A stretch of DNA of 64,000 nucleotides from Sclerodactyla briareus (taxonomy: Eukaryota > Echinodermata > Holothuroidea > Dendrochirotida > Sclerodactylidae): positions 148,501 to 212,500 of the forward strand of contig JAODTK010002021.1 of the NCBI GenBank assembly GCA_026419785.1, in the 5' to 3' direction. Positions 35,100 through 46,630 of the stretch are shown in pieces. The notes under the pieces are model-generated. The model saw only the letters and a program-made list of their open reading frames with translations. It made no database searches and was not told the DNA's origin. Numbering within the stretch: the stretch's first letter is position 1; each line of letters starts with the position of its first letter. The translations under genes and the position numbers were made by a program.

Positions 35100-36400
35100 G
35101 CTATTAAGATCAATAGAAGTTAACCTCGTAAAATGATCGTAGATTGATTCCATTGATATCACGGTTTGAGATAATTCAATAACAGCTATTCAGTATGCAG
35201 AGCTAAAGACATATTATTAACTGAGACTCTCAGGCTGGGTGGCATTTAATCTCATTAATAGTTTCTCGTATTCCAGTTGTATCGCGTGCACGATAACACA
35301 CCCGGGACGCTAATTCGATAACACGAGGCGTTGAAAGTATAAACTCCTATTGTAAGGGTGTCATAAACATGGTGACTGATAATATCAGGCATGCAATAAT
35401 ATGATGTTTCCACTTCTCATTGAATCATTTTGCGGTCATGTTGTGAACATATATAGTATTACTCCCAACTAATCGCCTATGGATCAAGTGAAGACTATGG
35501 TTGGTTTCGTTGGGTTGCCTTCAAGACCTAAAGCAGGTTAATACCCTAAAGCACGTTAATAACCAGTGTCACTCTCTTTCACTTTTCCTATAATTATTCA
35601 ACTCATTGTGTGATGCCCATGATAGTCCGTAACTCATTCTCGTGAAACTCTATAACCATCATTATTATCAACTGAATATCGTGTTCTCCAGTAAATCAGC
35701 TTTTTTCTTTTTCTTTCAACTATAACCCACGTTCATCCTTCGTGCCATATATATGTTCCTTCACTTGCTGAATTGTATTTTTTTTTCTCCTAACCCCCAG
35801 AGAATCAGTGTATTCTCCTATCGTCATAACTATCACAACCCCTTCCAGCCACAACAACCGGGTTTTAAACCGATTGTGTTCATCTCCATGACTATGTCCG
35901 GGCTGATGCTTCTAAGCATTCGTGCCTCTCAATTGCTAATCGCGTTCGTGATGTAGTATTCACAGCCACCAGTATGGGAATGTTCAGCTCATTTTCTGAT
36001 TACCGAAGATCCAGTATATTTTTTTCCCGGGCTGAAGCGCGCTGCACTCATTACCAGCATCACCATTAAGGCATCGTCAGTAACATTACACAGGGGTCGC
36101 CCTTACGTGCATCATCATCACGGAGCGGTTCAATTTAATGATGAATGGATGGGTGCTCAGCGTTTCCTGCCTTTCCGAATAATCGGCTGAAGTGAGCGCG
36201 TCAAATGCAGATTGTCATGTGTGTTAGTGTGACAATACAACATGTGACACATTAACTGACCAACACATCTTGTTGGGAAGCTGGTTTAGAACTGGTCTGG
36301 ATCTGGTCTTTACCGACTTTTCAGTGACTACGTGACTTTAGCGAACGAACAGACCAAAATGGACATCACTAATGATAGAAATTCCGCGTATAGTAGCTTT
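35100..36400. other. Intron 1, nothing else recognised
   Basis: AT-rich intronic sequence. A diverged third copy of the ATTGATTCCAT-GATATC block appears near 35,148. No further exon was recognised. Confidence 0.4.
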
Positions 36401-36430
36401 GAAGGTGAAAGGAGCGTTGATTATTAATTG

Positions 36431-36467
36431 ACCTGCACGGGAGACACACAGTCTCAATGCAGGTGCC
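36431..36467 (+). other. Compact hairpin in intron 1
   Basis: ACCTGCACGGGAGAC and GTCTCAATGCAGGT form a stem of about 12 pairs with two mismatches around an ACACA loop. It is too short for a normal pre-miRNA. It may be an element end or a chance inverted repeat. Confidence 0.3.
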
Positions 36468-36804
36468 CGGTATTACTCAATGAAGTGACGGGTACTATCA
36501 GACTATCGATTGCGACCGCCGGAACCACAAAGGCCTATGCCGGCCTTGGTACCAGCAACAAGCGCCACAAATGGCGTACGTTGGGTAAAAAATGAAATGG
36601 AGGATTACAACTCGGGGTTAGAAGATATGTCTCAAAGTGAAATCTACCCTGGCCGTGGTATTATTAAGCATAACAGGACGAAGCAAAAGTATGAGTCCCG
36701 CAAGCGCCATATGTCAACATTAGCAGGAATCCATGTTATTTATAACTCGGAATAAACACAGGCACCGATCACTCCACCCAAGCGAATCTATCTCATGTCA
36801 TCAT

Positions 36805-37020
36805 GCTGGGAGGGCACAGCGTGAGTTGAGAGTATTACGTGTGATTCCATTGTCGCCACTACTTTGACAGTTACCACTTCAAGACAGCTGTACCCGTATG
36901 ATGGACGACCCCATACCCCGCCGTCACGGCGGCTAAATTTTACGAACAAACCGCGGTAGTACCGCTGCTGGGTTCGAGCATACGGACTGAAAAAACATTC
37001 ATCTGGGCTAAATAGTCCTA
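36805..37020. repeat. Block shared with 46,450-46,630
   Basis: AGCGTGAGTTGAGAGTATTACGTGT matches AGCGTGAGGTGAGAGCATTACGTGT at 46,451. Similarity continues in order for about 200 bases (ATTCCATTG/CTTCATTG, TACCAC/TAATGACC, CTGTACCCGTA/CTGTGCCTATA, CGACC, CGGGGTTCGAG-like). Identity is roughly 60-65% by eye. It may be an old dispersed repeat or one arm of a segmental duplication. Confidence 0.55.
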
Positions 37021-37471
37021 CGTAGCACATACCGGTGTGGGCAGATATTTGCGGAAAACTGGTCGAATAATGCGTTAACACGTGTTGATATGCTCCGATT
37101 CGTCTACGTTATGTCAGTGCTGCCCAACCTACCTAGTCATGGGTATCTACATGCCGAGGGAATTAAACATTGTATTTCCAGCCATTCAGCACTCACGCTA
37201 TGCGTTTAGGAAGTTGACACCGATAGCGTATTTTGAACGATGTCCATAGTTTAAGAAAAAAAACCCAGTTGGGGTCCGCCATTTCACATCATACACGCAC
37301 ATATAATCAGTGATATCACTAGCAATTATTGTCCATGCTGTTCGTATCGGCTGGCCAGTGTGTACGTCACTTGTTGAGGTATGGTCGAGCCTAAAGTAAT
37401 GTGTGGGTCTTTCACAGATGCAACTGGTACGGATTACATAATGATAAACACCCGTTATTTTTCTTCTCCAG

Positions 37472-37534
37472 CCTGACAGTTAGTGCGGTTTCTTACCAGC
37501 GGTTTTATCGTTAGCGATTTACATCTGAAGGAGG
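37472..37534 (+). CDS. Ras-like GTPase exon 2 (VRFLT segment)
   Basis: A strong pyrimidine tract ending TTCTTCTCCAG precedes the exon, and GTACGG follows it. The frame gives VRFLTSGFI, matching the VRFLTxRFI helix that follows the P-loop in RERG/RASL proteins. The incoming phase (one base from exon 1) and exon length fit that family, where 20 residues are expected and 21 codons are found. Read literally, the second codon is TGA. A one-base gain and loss around 37,474-37,482 would restore the expected ALTV. That could be an assembly error or a real lesion. The effector-loop end is divergent (VSDLHLKE). Confidence 0.55.
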
Positions 37535-38800
37535 GTACGGGAATCTGCTATTTCTACCATCAACACCTGGTGAACTTTGCCTCCTCAACAGAAGTCACCA
37601 TTATTAAGACAAACAAACCAAACTGTACCCGTGCATGATAATTTACGAATCATTTTTTAAGTACGTAACTCGGCCCATTCTTGAGGTAAAGTGCGTCACG
37701 TTCAAACAGGTTTCAGGACGTACTATGGCCTGCTAGACTCTTCTTTAGCCACTCAGCGCACAGAGAGGTAAAATACGAGTCCTTCACGTAAGTGGTCTTA
37801 TATGATACTTGTTCACGACAGGAAAGCACGATGTCAGTACACCAATCACCTAGTATTTGTGGTTGTGTTAATAACTTTTCGCTTCAAAACAGAGTGATGC
37901 GCTCTGGTGTGTTTCTTTGTTTGCCAACTCGATTGCCTAGCAAAGACGATATATCCCTGGTTGTTCCGTTCATACCAAAAGACAATCTTGGAATCTCTTG
38001 GTTGCAATTTCGTTTAGTTTCAAAGCTCTAATGGAATTGACCCACTGAAGTGAATCACACTGATACATCATGAGGAAGAAGAAGAGACTAAGCTAAGAAG
38101 AAGTTGATAAGCTACGCTTGAGCAAACAAAATGTAAACTTTAGCCTATTCAGGCCCTATCATTCTTTGTTCTCACCAGATTCGATATACACTCACAAGGT
38201 CGAACTCGGGTGAGAAACAGGGAGAAACAATACAAAAGTATCTGTTCGGGGGACACATGCTCCTAAGGTAAAGTACCTACAAATGTCTACGCTTTTGCTA
38301 CGCCTCGATTTAGATTTTGTTTCCAGTATGTTCAGTTGTAAGGCAACTCGTCCAGACCTAACCGGTAGCTCGAGGCGAATTGCGGGGTAACTTGAGTCAT
38401 TCTTTCGGAACATTCAATGGATGAATTCGATGACATTCGAGATTCTAAAATTACTACTAATGTGTGGCAGTTCGCGCCTTGAAGCGTCGCGCCAAATGTT
38501 GCAGACTAGACATTCCGGAATATTTGTTTGATTGTTTTGTGTTTCTTTCGCAAAGAGTCATCAATGATTGAAATGGCCTACCAGAAAAAATGTGCGTTTA
38601 GTCTGATAAAATGCCTTCTCTTAAAAAATATTTTTCGAAACAATCATGGGGCAAATTCTTGCGTACGTTTTAGATTGCTGGTTAGAAGTCGGGTGAGTCT
38701 ATGAGGATATATCCTCTCTTCCCTACTGGCACCTCCCAGTAGGATATAGGGCTAGAGTATACTCAGTGTACTCCCCTACTCTCCCACTGTGAGCCCCAGC
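37535..38800. other. Intron 2, nothing recognised
   Basis: Frames at 37,792-38,031 (plus) and 38,192-38,413 (minus) have no recognisable domain or splice support. The switch-II exon was looked for here and not found. Confidence 0.4.
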
Positions 38801-38814
38801 TCCTAGCGCATGGA

Positions 38815-39260
38815 CAATATCCAGCAAACACGAAACGTTTTCTAAACATGTTTCTTATTGTTTTCTGAAAACGTTTTATGTTGAGTAACACGAATGCTAC
38901 GGAAAACGTTTCCAAACCCTCCCAAAAATGTTTTGGGGAAAATATTCTGGAAACATTTCAATTTTACTTCAAATTTCGAGTTACAGCAAACCTTAGGAAA
39001 CAAACGATCATAATTTAATATACTTCGACAACAGTAACATAATTTAAATCCGTTTTGGCGCAAATGTTTTGCTACCAAAACTCTTTAGAGCACTTCAGAA
39101 AATTTGAAATGTGTTCCAAAAGTTTCTTCCCAAAACGTTTTGTGAAACGTTTCTCTGAGAAACATTCTCCTAACCTCGTGTTACTCAACCAAAAACGTTT
39201 TGAAAAAATCAGCGACAAACAGTTTAAAAAATGTTTTCAAAAGTTTTGGGTTGTAGGGAT
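38815..39260. mobile_element. AACGTTTT-rich fold-back MITE
   Basis: The sequence from CCAGCAAACACGAAACGTTTT is mirrored at the right by the complement of 39,235-39,257, starting CTACAACCCAAAACTTTTG. Matching inner landmarks are GTTGAGTAACACGA (38,880-38,893) and its complement TCGTGTTACTCAAC (39,175-39,188). AAACGTTT-type palindromes repeat along both arms. The whole 440-bp unit can fold on itself. It sits in intron 2 or 3 of the Ras-like gene. Superfamily was not determined. Confidence 0.8.
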
Positions 39261-39648
39261 GGTCATTAGTATATTCCCAGGAACCCCGCTACCTTGTGTT
39301 AACACCCTAGCGAAGGATATAGGGCATATACGGTACATAATTATTCCAATCCTCTTGTTATAACCTTCCAGGCAGAGTATGGGGTTGGTAGATTATACTC
39401 AATGTAGTGTAACAACCGGAAATATGACGTAGTATCTATTCTTATTCTTAATGTTACTTCGAACAATTTAGCCGAGGGGTGGACAATTGGCGTATTGTTC
39501 CCCCATCATTACTTTGTGTCCACGTGAGTGCGTAGTTTATTCAGATATACTCCCTGCCTGACCTCCGATCCTCGGTTTGACAATCGTAATAAAAAACGTC
39601 CGTAGGTAAACAACTATGACCGACCGATTTAGAGAAAAAAAAAAACAG

Positions 39649-39746
39649 TGTTTGTCAGTATCATATAGGACTATAACTGATATAGACGGTTTTAGAGAGA
39701 TCATGAGCAATCATGAGATCATGACAGATCATGTTCCACATAGCAC
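39649..39746 (+). CDS. Candidate exon 3 of the Ras-like gene (weak)
   Basis: After an AAAAACAG acceptor the frame reads SYRTITDIDG and then REIMSNHEIM. It loosely resembles the YRHQATIDDEVVSMEILDT segment that precedes the DxxG switch-II motif in RERG. The DTAGQ itself is not visible. The exon phase does not join exon 2 without an indel, and the acceptor has a purine-rich tract. Part of the match may be due to a local ATCATGAG repeat. The true switch-II exon may lie elsewhere or be lost. Confidence 0.2.
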
Positions 39747-39749
39747 GTA

Positions 39750-41130
39750 CGACTGGCCTGTTTTGTTGGAACGCTGCTTTCACAGGGAAGGTTCGATGTT
39801 ATCAAGAGTGGTTACAATGAACTTGTAATCCTAACCCTAACCAATACTTGCTGGATATTAGCCAACTGCTCTATTATTAGGCTTGTCATTTAACCGGGTC
39901 TCGTCATATTTTATTATGTTGTGAAATCACATTCCCAGACCCTGCATGCGTGATTAAAGCAACCTTACTAACATCATATTTAATCGTACCAGAATCAAAT
40001 GCGTCTTATTGCGTTTAGATTTTGCCTCGTATGCGTCTACATGGTTGCTCATTTAAATGGTTAAGCCTATGCTGCTGTTCAATCAGTCTAATGCTCTTAT
40101 TTTGGAGTGCCTGAACGCAAATTCACGCATTAGTTGTCTAGCGTAGAAGATGATGAATAATTCAGAGGTGTGGGTTATTAGTAGACTGAATCTGACCCTC
40201 TGAGAACAGTTGGACAAGCATAGTCACGCTGGATGGGTAAAATAACAATGAATGTTCAACGAAGCAAAGCCATTTTATTTCTGGTAATTTTTTTCCATAG
40301 TTGTGGCAAATTGAGATGATTTATGATGAAGTCCAGAATTCTATTCACCATGAAATCAAGAATATGTCGTTCTACACTGCCACTGCGTGACTACCTCCGC
40401 TCATTGATTTTGCTACACCCACATCAGTTCTAATAAAATCAAATATTCCAATTGTTAATTTCGCTTTATAAAGCGAGTCTCCCATTTTAAAAGTTTCCCC
40501 TTTAGTGTGAGCTAATGTCGCTATACGAGTTGACTGCTATATTCCTTGCTAATAATCCTATCACACACACACACACACACACACAAAAAAAAACGCACAC
40601 AAAAACACACACCAAAACAAAGTGCCTATCATGCTTTTTTCATGATGACAAAAATATTCATCTGATCAAAATTCCATTTATATTGCGGAAAAAATGGACC
40701 TCCAGTTTGCGGAAAAGAAGCCTATAGCTGGGAGAAATATCGAATCCTCGCCTAATTTATAGCTTTCATTTTCCAGCATTCCCAGTACAAAATGTGCGGG
40801 AATGGCTCAGAGATAAATTGGGTGCAAAATTCAGCTGGATTTTATAGAATCGCGCCTGTGCAAAAAAGAAAGAAAAAGAGACTAGGTGAAAATGATAAAT
40901 TATTTTCGAACAATTAGTTGTTTCGTGTGCCTAAATGCTGAAATGGAAACTATTGACTGTCCGATGGGATTACCTATTGAGAAAGTACTATTGGGATAAG
41001 TCATTACAGAAGATCAAAGGATATCCATACTGGTTTATTGTTAATACTTAATAAGTCGTAAGATGACATGCTGTGTGACGAAAAGATATTGTACATGCTG
41101 GTAAGGTCCACAGAAGGTGTCGTGTAACAT
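39750..41130. other. Intronic; CA microsatellite at 40,562-40,620
   Basis: A CA/AAAACACAC microsatellite is the only clear feature. Nothing else is recognised. Confidence 0.6.
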
Positions 41131-41140
41131 TTTAACTTAC

Positions 41141-41305
41141 AGCCAGTCCCGGACAATATACGTAATATCGAACAAGGTTTCCGGAAACTCTAAGCTTCGC
41201 AGCCCATCTCCAAATATATCACCGATGCTCGCCCAAATACAACCAATAGATATGAGCATATCCAAATCGTCAGACCTAAAAGTCGTGTGTGCAACATGCC
41301 CCGTC
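41141..41305 (-). CDS. Possible minus-strand exon, family unknown
   Basis: On the minus strand a pyrimidine-rich TTTTTTTTCTTGGTAGTAG acceptor precedes 165 open bases that end at a consensus GTAAGT donor. The peptide contains RSDDLDMLISIGCIW and LRSLEFPETLFDITYIV, alternating acidic and hydrophobic. It looks protein-like but I do not recognise it. It lies inside an intron of the Ras-like gene on the opposite strand. It could be an exon of a nested gene or a transposon fragment. Confidence 0.3.
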
Positions 41306-41399
41306 CTACTACCAAGAAAAAAAATATTAATGATTTCCAGAAATCCATCCATGATTCAATATTGATGTCGGTTCGTCAGTATCAGTATAAGATACGTCC

Positions 41400-41760
41400 A
41401 GGTTTACGATGAATTTCTCAAAGAAGGTCGAACACACTCATAATAATAGTGTGCTCTACCCGTTACCCGTTAGGACTGATGAGACATTAGCTGCACCTAA
41501 TGGTCGTCGGTATCAATCTTGATGCCTTAAAAAAGACATAAAAAAACACGGATACTCCAGAGATACAGATTTGAAATTAAAGAGACAATTCGACCGTCTG
41601 TAAATAATGAATGTTGTAGTTGATAAAAATTATTCTTCCAGAGTTCTGGAGTGCTTCAAATGAGGGCGGAACGTTGAGAAAATTCATGGAAGCACTGTGG
41701 TCCGGCCTTGTGAGACGTGAAATACGTGACTGACGCGGCAGTCATCTGAATCAGATTGGA
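41400..41760. repeat. Block shared with 49,790-50,140
   Basis: GTCGAACACACTCATAATA through GCACCTAATGGTCGTCGGTATCAATCTTGAT matches GTCGAACATATATCAGTAATGA through GCACCTAATAGTGGAAGTTCAATCCTGAT. About 150 bases further, CCAGAGTTCTGGAGTGCTTC matches CCAGGGTTCCGGAGTTCTTC at 50,011. Order is conserved, with roughly 60-70% identity by eye. Confidence 0.6.
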
Positions 41761-42060
41761 ATAAAAAGGAATGTAGTAAAGTTGGAAATGGCTAATCTGG
41801 AGAGAGGCGGTAACTTAGGTGATAGAAAAAAAAGATTGTGCCCTGTTTGACCATTCTCGTTGTGTTTTTTAGTTGGTAGTTTTTTTACCATCGGCTGTAT
41901 CCCATGCGCTTGAAGGCATTAAAACTCAGTTAATCTAGCACTACAATTGAGTGATGATCGTAGTACAATAAAATACATGAAATCCAATATTCGTTGAAAT
42001 CATCGAAATCTCGCTCCTAACTATAGAGTTTAGATAAAGACTCAGAATAGGCATCGGATC

Positions 42061-42284
42061 TTATATTGGAATTTTCTCGTCAATGAATACTCGGTCGGAG
42101 CCATTGAACCTTGACCTTAATTTATGTTCAACACCAGTAAAAGAATCATAAAGTTCGAATGTCATTTGATCCGATGAAGATGAACTCTTTTCTATGTTCA
42201 TAGTTGGTCTCTTCTCAATGTGTCCCGACTTTCTGGTACGTTTCCGGGCATGGAAGGTCCAGAAAAGTAACATAATAATAACAT
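42061..42284 (-). CDS. Possible minus-strand terminal exon of a membrane protein
   Basis: On the minus strand GATGTGTTTTTTCAG is a good acceptor. The exon opens with VIIMLLFW, which could end a membrane span. It is followed by the basic stop-transfer-like HARKRTRKS and a polar tail rich in Ser and acidic residues (IEKSSSSSDQMTFELYD), ending in a stop at 42,061-42,063. This is the usual layout of the last exon of a single-pass receptor. I cannot name the family. It lies only about 220 bases upstream of the plus-strand exon at 42,502. Confidence 0.35.
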
Positions 42285-42501
42285 CTGAAAAAACACATCG
42301 CCAGTGGCAAAAGCTATGCAATTCAATAAATGTCACACCGGTATTCAATCAATACAGATATACAGCCAGATTGAGATAATACACGTTTTACAAAAAAAAA
42401 AAAAAATAACCAATGTATTGAAATTGAGGCTAGATTTCACCTCCGGAATTTTACTCTCATACCAGGGTTTGTATCATTTTTCTCTTTTCCGTGTTTTTCA
42501 G

Positions 42502-42930
42502 AAGGGCGATCTCGAAAACTACCGGAACAGATTCGCTGGGCTGACGTTATCGCGTTGGTTTATGACGTGTCCAGTTCTCCCTCATTCGATTTGGTCTGCG
42601 ACATCTCCGACAGCTAAATAAGAAGTCATCCGGTTCATTGCCCACCGTGGTTCTCGCTAACAAGATCGATCTGCACCCAAAGGCGCACACTTTGTCGACC
42701 CACGTGAAGCCAAAAAGATCGTAGAGGAATACGGCTGTGAACTTTTCGAGGTGTCTGCTGCCGATGATTGGGTTGGAGTCTCACGTGCATTTGAATCGGT
42801 GATCCGATTGGCCGAAATGGGGGAGAGGCGCCGGAGTCCACTGATATTAAGGAGACGGAGAGGAACTATGACAAGACAGGTGGCCCATAAAGTTATGCAG
42901 GTCGTCCATTGGTCACCAAAACGGAGCTGA
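42502..42930 (+). CDS. Ras-like small GTPase (RERG/RASL11-like), last coding exon
   Basis: It is preceded by a TTTTTCAG acceptor with pyrimidine tract. Visible are DVIALVYDVSSSPSFD (beta-4 and the start of the next helix), TVVLANKIDL with the G4 motif NKxD that reads the guanine base, VDPREAKKIVEEYGCELF, and EVSAADDW with the G5 SA motif. It ends in a helix RAFESVIRLAEMGE. The reading frame shifts by one base near 42,525-42,535, again near 42,600 (a literal read hits TAA at 42,614) and again between 42,680 and 42,693. The end is uncertain: one frame gives a basic SPLILRRRRG tail and stops at 42,928-42,930, another gives an acidic tail and stops slightly earlier. No CaaX lipidation box is seen, as in RERG-type proteins. 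Assembly indels or a recent pseudogene would both explain the breaks. Confidence 0.7.
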
Positions 42931-44500
42931 AACTAGGATGGAGCTATTTGTAGTCGGATGGTGGCAATACTTGCGTGTTGAAACCGATGTGGTCTATTGC
43001 CGGAATCGTGGACGAAGGGCGAAACGAGGTTTTCGTGGATGCGATGATTCCAGTTGCTGGAGAGGAATGGAGTCACGTCGTGTTGGGATACCGCGCCTCG
43101 TGGAGCGATAACACAAGTATATCTGTCTGGTTCCGTTCGAGCAAAAGTTATATAGATATCTGTCGATGCATGCAAGGCAGCAACGAATAACAAGTACGTA
43201 CAGAGATGCGACTTGCATGTCATTACCAAGTCTCATGAAGACAATTGGTTACAAAATTATTGTGTTGTGAGAAAGGATGCTCTAGTTTTTTATCGACTAG
43301 ATGTCTTAGAAGAAATGAATATGGACTATTGTGCCGTATGGATTACATGCATAATAGCACAGTGAGCCTGTTGAATGATGTCACTGTTTACTTGAGTTCA
43401 CTTAAGTTACGGTACTTGACTCAGGGTAGAGCAGCGAACAAGTTGTTAGTTATTATGTATCATGACAGAGAATCACAGATTTGATAAGGATGTAAACTTT
43501 TTATCAAGCAACTTCACATCAGATACCTTGATAGCACAAAAGTGTTAAATCTGTCAGTAAATACGTTAGCACAGTTGTCAAAAGGTTTTGTGTTCGTAAA
43601 AGATAGATGTAACGCGTTCTTTTCTGCCTAGTTTTTTGATTGTTTACTAAAATGGCATTTGATTGAGCTAAGTGTCAAAACGTCCAGAGGTGTCAAATAA
43701 GAACAGGGAAGTGATTATGCTAAGAACGTACGAGGTTCGCCCATACACGACTTGCATGACTTCCGGGTGCAGTAAAACTCGAGTGCACATCTGAGTATAG
43801 CTGTTTAGGCGTTTAAGGAGCGCTCCCTGGATTTACTGAACACTATGCTTCGGGTTAATACAACCAACCGCATTGGGCAGAACCTTACGTTCCATAGTTC
43901 CCAATTAGCTCTAGGCCCTCAGTACCAAACTGCATGCAACAGACACTATGGTAAGTTGTGGTAAGACGGCTGGTTGACACACATCATGTGGGCTATGGAA
44001 AATATCCACCACCTGGATCTGTCCCTAATTCCTCTGCTGCCTTCCTAGGCGATGAAAGTGCTCCTGGGGTTCTTGTCACTTTCTGCATCAATTTGTTAGT
44101 CTTTCACTGCAGCACTACGTGTAGCCTTACAACATAGATCATGTACTAATCCACATAATCATCGAGCTTTGTAGGACTGATGATCTTCTGGTACACTCAT
44201 TTCAAATGTGTTGGCCACTCCGTGGGGATTCTCACCGTAATTGAGGCAATCATGCGCACTCACATTGTTTTTTGTGATGAACATTATACGTGCGTAACGT
44301 CGAAGAATAGTTGCCAAAGTGAGGTGCCCAGGAAAATCAATTATGTGAATTCTATCTAAATGCCGGTATTTAAGCTTGCTATTATGTACTGGACAGAATA
44401 TAAGATCCACAATCTACAAGTTTACGAGGTTACAATTAAAAAAGAAGAGATTATTGATGTCTCCATGTTGTGCAATAAAGGTGTGGTTTAAAATAAAGTA
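42931..44500 (+). other. Probable 3' UTR and downstream region of the Ras-like gene
   Basis: No exon is recognised here. AT-rich sequence runs to two AATAAA signals at 44,474-44,479 and 44,492-44,497, the first on this strand that are closely followed by a GT-rich stretch. Confidence 0.35.
44474..44497 (+). terminator. Polyadenylation signals
   Basis: Two AATAAA hexamers 18 bases apart are followed within about 20-40 bases by GGTGTTCTTCCGTGTAT, a plausible downstream GU element. They would end the Ras-like transcript with a 3' UTR of about 1.5 kb. Confidence 0.35.
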
Positions 44501-44929
44501 CTTTTAATTCCGAACCATTGGTGTTCTTCCGTGTATACCCGTCTCTTAGCACTGCCCGCAACACCCGCATAAACTGATGTCTGCGGCCCAAAGAGGGAAC
44601 GCGAAATACGAGTTAACCGTTGTCATGAAATGAGAGAAGTAGCAACTATCGTCGATGCTTAAACCCCCGGGTTGAGGAACCGACATGATGAAAATCACAG
44701 AGCTAATTACCTCATGACCCTGTTATAGGTGAAGAAGCGCTGGCAACGCGGAGGAGTTACTATTCCTTCGCCGGAGGAAGAGGAGTTTAATGGCAGTCAA
44801 CACAGAGCTGGTGGTGTGGGGCGGCATGGTATATGACGATCCTATGAACACGATAACTAATGAACGCAAGTATCTGTCAAGTTCAAATCAGACATGCAGC
44901 TTAAAGCTATGACGAAAAAGACACCTATT

Positions 44930-45560
44930 GTTCTGGGGTCAGGCCCTGGGTCACCTAAGGTGAACAGAGGTCAAAGTATTAAAAAACTCATGATAACTGT
45001 GCAAATGAATTATACAAAGAGCTCATACTAGGCATGAAGATGTTATGTAGAGCGATGATCTCTAATGTATTGAGGTAAGGTCCAAGGTCACTAAGGTCGA
45101 CAGAGGTAAAAGTAATGAAGAAACTCGTGAGCGTGATAACTGTACAACAGAATGAAGGAAAGAGCTACTCCGCACGAAGGGTTGCCATGTAAAACAGATT
45201 GACTCCTATTGGTTTGGGGTAAGGTCTAAGGTCCCTGAAAATCAACAGAGGTGAAAGTGTAAAAGCATGTGAGCATGATAAACTGTGTAACGAAAGAATG
45301 TAAAGAGCTCACACCATGTTCACGCAGTAGACACTCCCTTCTTTTCATTTTCATTGTCAAGTTCATTGTCGCCTAAGGACACCAGAGGTCAAAGTTTGAA
45401 AACCATGTGAGCATGATAACTGTGCCGCCGAAATGAATGAGCTCATACTGTTCGAAAGAATTTTTCGGGGTCAAGTCCAAAGTCACCGGAGGGGAACAGA
45501 AGTCAACGTCTGTAAAGAAGTATAGGAAATGAGAGCATGATAGCTTTGGAACAAAGTAGG
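44930..45560 (+). repeat. 143-bp tandem array, about 4 units
   Basis: GGGGTCAGGCCCTGGGTCAC, GAGGTAAGGTCCAAGGTCAC, GGGGTAAGGTCTAAGGTCCC and CGGGGTCAAGTCCAAAGTCAC start successive units near 44,936, 45,081, 45,220 and 45,466, with a degenerate one near 45,366. Each continues with ACAGAGGTCAAAGT, GTGAGCATGATAACTGTG and AAAGAGCTCA. The solo unit at 30,598 belongs to the same family. AGGTCA half-sites recur in every unit. Confidence 0.8.
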
Positions 45561-46136
45561 TGACCTCTATCTTCTGGGGATCAGATGAAAGATCACAAAT
45601 CCATTATAATGGAATCAACTGAAAAAAAATCCATTCACTCATTGGTATGGCAGGGAAACACTAAGCTATGGGTGTTTTTGTTTTTACTCTAGTCTCACAT
45701 GTTGTACGCGCAGCAGGCTGGCAACAGGTACTAGTTGATGACTTGGTATGACTTCGCGGACTCCTATCTTCCAGTGCTAATTTCTCGCCTGACCGACTAT
45801 GCCAACCACCTGGCGCTTCCGTACGATTAAGCGAGTACACTCAGGAGAAAAAGTAATCACAATAAGTGAAAAGGTATTGATAGAAAACCGTGGGCTAGGT
45901 CTGTTCAATGCCAAATATCACTCGCGGTTTCGTGGCAACCACGAAGCTAAGCGATGGATGAAATACAAGACGGAGAAATTACTTAGAAGATTATGTTCAG
46001 GAAAGGAAGAGAAAAGGGTGTTAAGCTGACATCGCTTAGCTTCGGGCCTATCAAACTGATAACTCAGTTGAAGCAACCTGCTAGTAATGTCAAAAGACAG
46101 GGCCAATGCTGCTTGGTCAGCACTTTCCTTCCCCAG

Positions 46137-46288
46137 TGCGGACACCTGAAACTCAACGCATCGCTCGAACGAAATTTCCCAAATTTTTGGGCGGCCTGGC
46201 TGCCGATATGATTTTTCCGTTCAAAGAGACGGAAACAACCCACCTCGACACCTTGACTCGACACCTTGAAATCGAAATCGACCCTTGA
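46137..46288 (+). CDS. Exon-like plus-strand frame, unknown product
   Basis: CACTTTCCTTCCCCAG is a strong acceptor. It is followed by an open frame with KFPKFLGGLAADMIFPFKE and ending ...HLEIEIDP and a stop at 46,286-46,288. The peptide is non-repetitive and protein-like, but I recognise no family. It could be a 3' terminal exon or part of an unidentified element. Confidence 0.25.
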
Positions 46289-46449
46289 AGTAGACACATT
46301 AATATTGAACATAACAGGACAGAGCAGATAAGGCCTCCAAGCAGACTAGTAACAGAACATCTACAGCTTCACAGGCGTAGTTGTTCTCTCAATTTACCGC
46401 TGTTCGTGAGGTCGAGGTTTGTCTCTCATTTCCGAATGCGTTTGCACCA

Positions 46450-46630
46450 GCGTGAGGTGAGAGCATTACGTGTCACTTCATTGGCCGCACTATTTTGGTA
46501 GTAGCCTAATGACCTCTAAGATGCTGTGCCTATATTTTATGAACGACGACCGGATTTGCCGCGGCCACATCTAAGTTTAGCAAATGAGCTCGAAATAGAA
46601 ACGATACTAGTGTCGAACTCCGTAATCCAA
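46450..46630. repeat. Second copy of the 36.8-kb block
   Basis: The partner of 36,805-37,020, in the same orientation and order. It lies next to the minus-strand gypsy relic, so it could belong to a repeat that accompanied that element. Confidence 0.5.
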
